This document shows positions 7,452 through 7,797 of a DNA stretch of 7,797 nucleotides, in pieces. The notes beneath the pieces are model-generated. The model was not told the origin of the DNA. It ran no database searches and worked only from the letters and a program-made list of their open reading frames with translations. A program made the translations under genes and the position numbers. Source of the stretch: Anthropogastromicrobium sp052273485. Lineage in GTDB: Bacteria; Bacillota; Clostridia; Lachnospirales; Lachnospiraceae. The first letter of the stretch is position 1. The number at the start of each line of letters is the position of its first letter. Location: the NCBI GenBank assembly GCA_052273485.1, contig DAVZID010000102.1, positions 1 through 7,797 on the forward strand, given 5' to 3'.

Positions 7452-7466
7452 AATACTGCTAGTATT
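7452..7466. promoter_or_regulatory. Perfect inverted repeat in the regulator leader
   Basis: AATACT, three bases, AGTATT: a perfect six-base dyad, extended by one C/G-type pair at 7451 and 7467 on the plus strand written as C and C, which does not pair. It lies just downstream of the expected transcription start (about 7472) and upstream of the ribosome site. It could be a repressor operator or a small leader hairpin. OmpR-type regulators usually bind direct repeats, so self-binding is not implied. Confidence 0.4.
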
Positions 7467-7478
7467 CAAGCAACTCAT

Positions 7479-7507
7479 ATTATATCGTATTCGTTTATTA
7501 TTCTCAA
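7479..7507 (-). promoter_or_regulatory. Sigma-70/SigA-type promoter for the two-component operon
   Basis: On the minus strand the -35 box is TTGAGA (7502-7507), the spacer is 17 bases and the -10 box is TATAAT (7479-7484). The -10 is a perfect consensus match and the -35 matches four of six. Transcription should start near 7472, giving a leader of about 50 bases before the regulator ATG. No other candidate of this quality was seen in the gene-free stretch 7423-7797. Confidence 0.82.
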
Positions 7508-7573
7508 TCCCGAGTAATAAAACTTTCAGCCACAGCGTAAGGGGCGTAAGCCGCCGGAGCGACTGTCCCTGCA

Positions 7574-7791
7574 GCAGAGGTGCTCCCGACGAGCTAACGC
7601 TACGCAGCTAAGGTACTGTACGAATTATGCTTTTTAGGGTTTCTATGCTTGACGAAACCGTCGAAACGCGCCGTCCATGGCGCGGTTTCTCCTTGCCCCG
7701 ACGTCCATGCCGGGGCATTTCTGCGTTTCATGGGCATAATTCTACAGTATCTAAGCCGCTGCGCTAGTCGCTCTTTCGTGAGCACCTCTGC
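7574..7791. repeat. Large palindromic GC-rich intergenic element
   Basis: The two ends are perfect complements: GCAGAGGTGCTC (7574-7585) against GAGCACCTCTGC (7780-7791). Inner arms also pair: 7614-7630 (TACTGTACGAATTATGC) against 7734-7749, with one bulged C, and short matches lie between. The centre holds two small hairpins: 7663-7689 (GAAACGCGCC with GGCGCGGTTTC) and 7695-7716 (GCCCCG with CGGGGC). Each carries the same GTCCATG in its loop region (7673-7679 and 7703-7709). Its base composition differs from the neighbouring genes. Upstream, 7535-7550 contains GCGTAAG twice. No reading frame here looks real. A dispersed palindromic repeat of the REP or MITE kind, or a structured RNA, are the possible identities. 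It has no clear T tract for a terminator. Confidence 0.7.
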
Positions 7792-7797
7792 CGGGCG
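7641..7797. repeat. Right copy of 157-base terminal direct repeat
   Basis: These bases are identical to 1-157, and the identity runs exactly to the last base of the window. This copy lies within the palindromic element described at 7574-7791, of which it is the centre plus right arm. If the sequence is a circle, this copy and the left one are the same DNA and the unique length is 7640 bases. If not, they are two copies of a dispersed repeat. Confidence 0.95.

Noticed and set aside
7600..7785. Minus-strand open frame of 61 codons in the right palindrome
   Set aside because: Low-complexity basic composition, located in the palindromic element, with no ribosome site or recognisable motif.
7574..7791. 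CRISPR array or rho-independent terminator
   Set aside because: There are no regularly spaced repeats and spacers, and no T tract follows the stems on either strand.
1..7797. Small circular plasmid or phage
   Set aside because: The end repeat suggests a circle, but there is no replication initiator, relaxase, integrase or structural gene. Kept open as a finding but not called.

Overview
The window is a low-GC Firmicute-type locus, most likely from a gut clostridium of the Lachnospiraceae kind. The evidence is AT-rich coding DNA, purine-rich Shine-Dalgarno sites, Gram-positive style lipoprotein and membrane-anchored surface proteins, and overlapping genes. The taxon is inferred from style and not proven. 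All nine genes lie on the minus strand and read from right to left. No tRNA, rRNA, CRISPR array, transposase, integrase or replication gene is visible.

Right part (about 7510 down to 4568), signalling module: a good sigma-70 type promoter (TTGAGA, 17-base spacer, TATAAT) drives an OmpR-family response regulator, a two-transmembrane HAMP/HisKA/HATPase sensor kinase, and a single-pass protein with an extracytoplasmic domain whose start overlaps the kinase gene. A long hairpin with a short T tract (4510-4557) sits directly after the third gene. It probably terminates or attenuates transcription there.

Middle and left part (4459 down to 181), export module: a lipoprotein, three consecutive six-helix membrane proteins of ABC-2 permease type, one ABC ATPase of the BcrA/LanF kind, and a last membrane-anchored protein. 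These genes overlap by 4 or 11 bases at four of the five junctions and are 13 bases apart at the other, so they form one translationally coupled operon. The simplest reading is a peptide-sensing and peptide-exporting system: the kinase senses an extracellular signal, the regulator acts on its targets, and the transporter with its two surface proteins removes or blocks the compound, as LanFEG plus LanI do in lantibiotic immunity. No peptide precursor or modification gene is present, so it would be an orphan resistance system, and the substrate is unknown.

Edges: the first 157 bases (1-157) and the last 157 bases (7641-7797) are identical. This sequence is GC-rich, unlike the genes, and belongs to a large palindromic intergenic element whose full span is visible only at the right end (about 7574-7791). 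The exact terminal repeat means either that the sequence is a circle of 7640 bases, or that two copies of a dispersed repeat flank the locus and the assembly ended in them. The absence of any replication or recombination gene favours the second.
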